From assembly GCA_905215945.1 (NCBI GenBank), contig CAJMRZ010000003.1, positions 1 through 24,056 on the forward strand: a stretch of 24,056 nucleotides of DNA. The letters are read 5' to 3'. Origin of the DNA: an uncultured bacterium. Its GTDB lineage: Bacteria; Actinomycetota; Coriobacteriia; Coriobacteriales; Coriobacteriaceae. The notes beneath the pieces were generated by a model, which was not told where the DNA came from, did no database searches, and saw only the letters and a list, made by a program, of their open reading frames with translations. Of this stretch, positions 22,509 through 24,056 are shown in pieces; the stretch's first letter is position 1; each line of letters opens with the position of its first letter. The translations under genes were made by a program, and so were the position numbers.

Positions 22509-23657
22509 CTACTCGTCGTCATCATCGAGCATGGCGGAACCATCGATGGCGTAAAGCTCGTCAAACTCCTCAGGCGCAGGCTGATCGGTCAGCTCGACCT
22601 CGGACGGAGCATCGTCATCAAACTCAAGCCCGCAGGCAAGGCGGACCTTATGCTCAATCTCATCGGCGCAATCGGGGTGTTCGCGCAGGAAAGCCTTGGC
22701 GGCCTCGCGACCGTTGCCGAGCTTGTCCTCGCCATAGGCAAACCAGGAGCCCATCTTCTTGCAGATGCCGCACTCGACAGCCATGTCCAGAATCGAGCCC
22801 TCCTTAGAGATGCCCGTACCGTACATAATGTCGAACTCAGCAGAACGGAACGGAGCTGCCACCTTGTTCTTAACGACCTTAGCGCGCACGCGGTTACCGA
22901 TAACCTCGTCCTTAAGCTTAATGCTATCGATACGGCGAATATCGATACGCACCGAAGAGAAGAATTTAAGGGCGCGGCCGCCCGTCGTGGTCTCGGGGTT
23001 GCCGAACATGACGCCGATCTTCTCACGCAGCTGGTTAATGAAGATGCACGTCGTGTTGGACTTAGACAGCGAGCCGGCGAGCTTGCGGAGCGCTTGGCTC
23101 ATCAGGCGAGCCTGAAGACCGACCGTAGTGTCGCCGATTTCTCCCTCGATCTCGGCACGCGGGGTCAGCGCGGCGACGGAGTCAACAACGATGGCATCGA
23201 TGGCGCCGGAACGCACGAGCATGTCAACAATCTCGAGCGCCTGCTCGCCCGTATCGGGCTGAGAAATGAGCACCTCGTCGATATCCACGCCGATACGCGC
23301 GGCATACGTGGGATCGAGCGCATGCTCGGCATCGATAAATGCCACAACGCCACCCATTGCCTGGGCCTCGGCCAGGATCTCGAGCGAAAGCGTCGTCTTA
23401 CCGGAGGACTCAGGACCGTAAATCTCGACGATACGGCCACGCGGCACGCCGCCGATACCCAGCGCGGCATCGAGTGCCAGAGCGCCCGTAGGGATGGCCT
23501 CGACCTCGAGCTCGGGGCCACCGTCGCCGTACCTCATGATGGAACCCTGGCCGAATTTCTTCTCGATCTCAGCCTTGGTGGTGGCGATCATCTCATCGCG
23601 CTCTTTACCCGTCGTGCGAGCATGAACGGTACGTACGGGACCTGAATTCTTGGCCAT
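22509..23657 (-). CDS. recA: recombinase RecA
   Basis: This 382-residue recombinase forms filaments on single-stranded DNA, carries out strand exchange and triggers LexA cleavage. Walker A is GPESSGKT at 81-88. Walker B is [20 protein letters not shown], and loop 2 contains [21 protein letters not shown]. The C-terminus is strongly acidic, ending DDDDE. I chose ATG 23657, with GAGGAGG 7 nt upstream; a start at 23678 would include the ribosome-binding site. The promoter with its LexA box is at 23688-23716. recX follows and cinA precedes, a conserved actinobacterial order. Confidence 0.99.
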   Translation of the reverse strand: MAKNSGPVRTVHARTTGKERDEMIATTKAEIEKKFGQGSIMRYGDGGPELEVEAIPTGALALDAALGIGGVPRGRIVEIYGPESSGKTTLSLEILAEAQAMGGVVAFIDAEHALDPTYAARIGVDIDEVLISQPDTGEQALEIVDMLVRSGAIDAIVVDSVAALTPRAEIEGEIGDTTVGLQARLMSQALRKLAGSLSKSNTTCIFINQLREKIGVMFGNPETTTGGRALKFFSSVRIDIRRIDSIKLKDEVIGNRVRAKVVKNKVAAPFRSAEFDIMYGTGISKEGSILDMAVECGICKKMGSWFAYGEDKLGNGREAAKAFLREHPDCADEIEHKVRLACGLEFDDDAPSEVELTDQPAPEEFDELYAIDGSAMLDDDDE

Positions 23658-23687
23658 GAATAGCCCTCCTCTTAACAACCTGCATCG

Positions 23688-23716
23688 ATAATAAACGAAC
23701 GGCTGTTCGTGGTCAA
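23688..23716 (-). promoter_or_regulatory. recA promoter with LexA box in the spacer
   Basis: On the minus strand there is TTGACC (23716-23711), 17 nt, and TATTAT (23693-23688). The spacer holds a perfect LexA box GAAC-N4-GTTC at 23697-23708. The same layout as at the LysM promoter implies direct steric repression and SOS induction. Confidence 0.85.
23697..23708. promoter_or_regulatory. LexA box of recA
   Basis: GAACGGCTGTTC is an exact match to GAAC-N4-GTTC, flanked by C and G to extend the palindrome. Confidence 0.88.
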
Positions 23717-23748
23717 CCGTTCAGATAAATCATATGCAGCCGACCTTT

Positions 23749-23806
23749 CCAAAACCCAACCAAAAGCCGACCAAACACTGACCAAATGCTTGACCATAAA
23801 GGGCCA
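23749..23806 (-). repeat. six helically phased CCA (TGG) repeats upstream of recA
   Basis: CCA occurs at 23749, 23760, 23771, 23782, 23794 and 23804, with steps of 11, 11, 11, 12 and 10 bp. Most are followed by A-tracts; on the recA strand they read TTTGGTC or TTTTGGT. The array lies about 33-90 bp upstream of the -35, on one face of the helix. It may bend DNA or bind a protein cooperatively. Confidence 0.65.
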
Positions 23807-23883
23807 AATAAGAACAAGGCAGGCAAAAATACACCTAAGAACAGCACAAACGCTAAATTCTTCTGAGGTCCCCATCTCCACAA

Positions 23884-23907
23884 TTAAGGGGCCCTAAGGC
23901 CCCTTAA
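23884..23907. terminator. hairpin after cinA
   Basis: TTAAGGGGCC and GGCCCCTTAA form a perfect 10-bp stem with a 4-nt loop, starting 7 nt past the cinA stop. No long T-tract follows, so termination strength is uncertain. Confidence 0.6.
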
Positions 23908-23914
23908 ACCACGT

Positions 23915-24056
23915 CTATTCCATAGAATTGAGCACGCGGACAATGCGCTCCAAGGCCTCCGCGACCGCATGGGCACGAACGCACGACCGATCGCCCTCGT
24001 AATGACAGCGCGCAGACTCGACAACCGGCGCTCCCCCATCGGCCGCGCGATACGCC
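23915..24056 (-). CDS. cinA: CinA C-terminal domain, nicotinamide-nucleotide amidase (partial, runs off the right edge)
   Basis: The last 46 residues are visible, ending with TAG at 23915. They include VVESARCHYEGDRSCVRAHA and then VAEALERIVRVL, which match the end of the CinA amidohydrolase domain (GDR followed by a final helix). This enzyme deamidates nicotinamide mononucleotide in pyridine-nucleotide recycling. The position directly upstream of recA is the conserved cinA-recA order. Only the extreme C-terminus is seen, so a stand-alone C-terminal domain protein is possible. Confidence 0.75.
   Translation of the reverse strand, partial: AYRAADGGAPVVESARCHYEGDRSCVRAHAVAEALERIVRVLNSME

Noticed and set aside
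22650..23645. A 331-codon open frame on the plus strand
   Set aside because: It is antisense to recA and has no independent support.
23749..23806. Possible CRISPR or iteron array upstream of recA
   Set aside because: The repeat units are far too short for CRISPR, and there is no replication gene to suggest iterons. Phased motifs fit better.
1..24056. tRNA, rRNA and tmRNA genes
   Set aside because: I saw no cloverleaf-like sequence with a TTCRANYC box or rRNA signature on either strand, though a covariance-model search would be more sensitive.

Overview
The window looks like a chromosomal segment of a moderately GC-rich Gram-positive actinobacterium of the class Coriobacteriia, most likely Collinsella or a close relative. 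This is an inference from the gene order cinA-recA-recX, rny-(GHKL ATPase)-spoVS-miaB-miaA-hflX, and lexA divergent from a LysM gene, plus Gram-positive-type LexA boxes (GAAC-N4-GTTC) and protein sequence style. No database search was run.

Layout. (1) Positions 1-892, minus strand: start of an OmpR-type response regulator (cut by the window edge) preceded by a DUF4342 membrane protein. (2) Positions about 900-11812 are an accessory stretch. It holds a 180-bp inverted-repeat element, a Nudix hydrolase facing a PLD/DEAH-helicase/DUF3427 protein, a DUF4143-type AAA ATPase behind a repeat/hairpin array, a small membrane protein with two metallophosphoesterases, a TacA/TacT-like toxin-antitoxin pair, glutamyl-Q tRNA(Asp) synthetase, and an IS1249/IS256-like insertion sequence with perfect 26-bp ends. 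(3) Positions 11868-14890 are an SOS-linked block. dut, nrdR and a LysM protein run leftwards from a promoter that holds a LexA box in its spacer; lexA and a frameshifted DUF1624 membrane acyltransferase run rightwards. (4) Positions 14875-21547, minus strand: rny, a GHKL ATPase, spoVS, miaB, miaA and hflX, mostly with 1-nt overlaps or very short gaps. (5) Positions 21805-24056, minus strand: recX and recA with a LexA-controlled promoter, then the 3' end of cinA.

How the genes work together. The right half joins DNA-damage response (recA, recX, lexA and probably the LysM protein as an SOS division inhibitor) with nucleotide-pool control (nrdR, dut), tRNA A37 modification (miaA, miaB), a ribosome-associated GTPase (hflX) and mRNA decay (rny). 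The left half is a collection of probable defence or stress genes beside a transposon.

The observations most worth a second look are: a perfect 12-bp hairpin that buries the nrdR start codon; six helically phased CCA/TGG repeats upstream of the recA promoter; the rny-GHKL-SpoVS trio in a probable non-sporulator; the inverted repeat whose two arms encode the same peptide with synonymous differences; and the alternating 7-mer hairpin array in front of the AAA ATPase.
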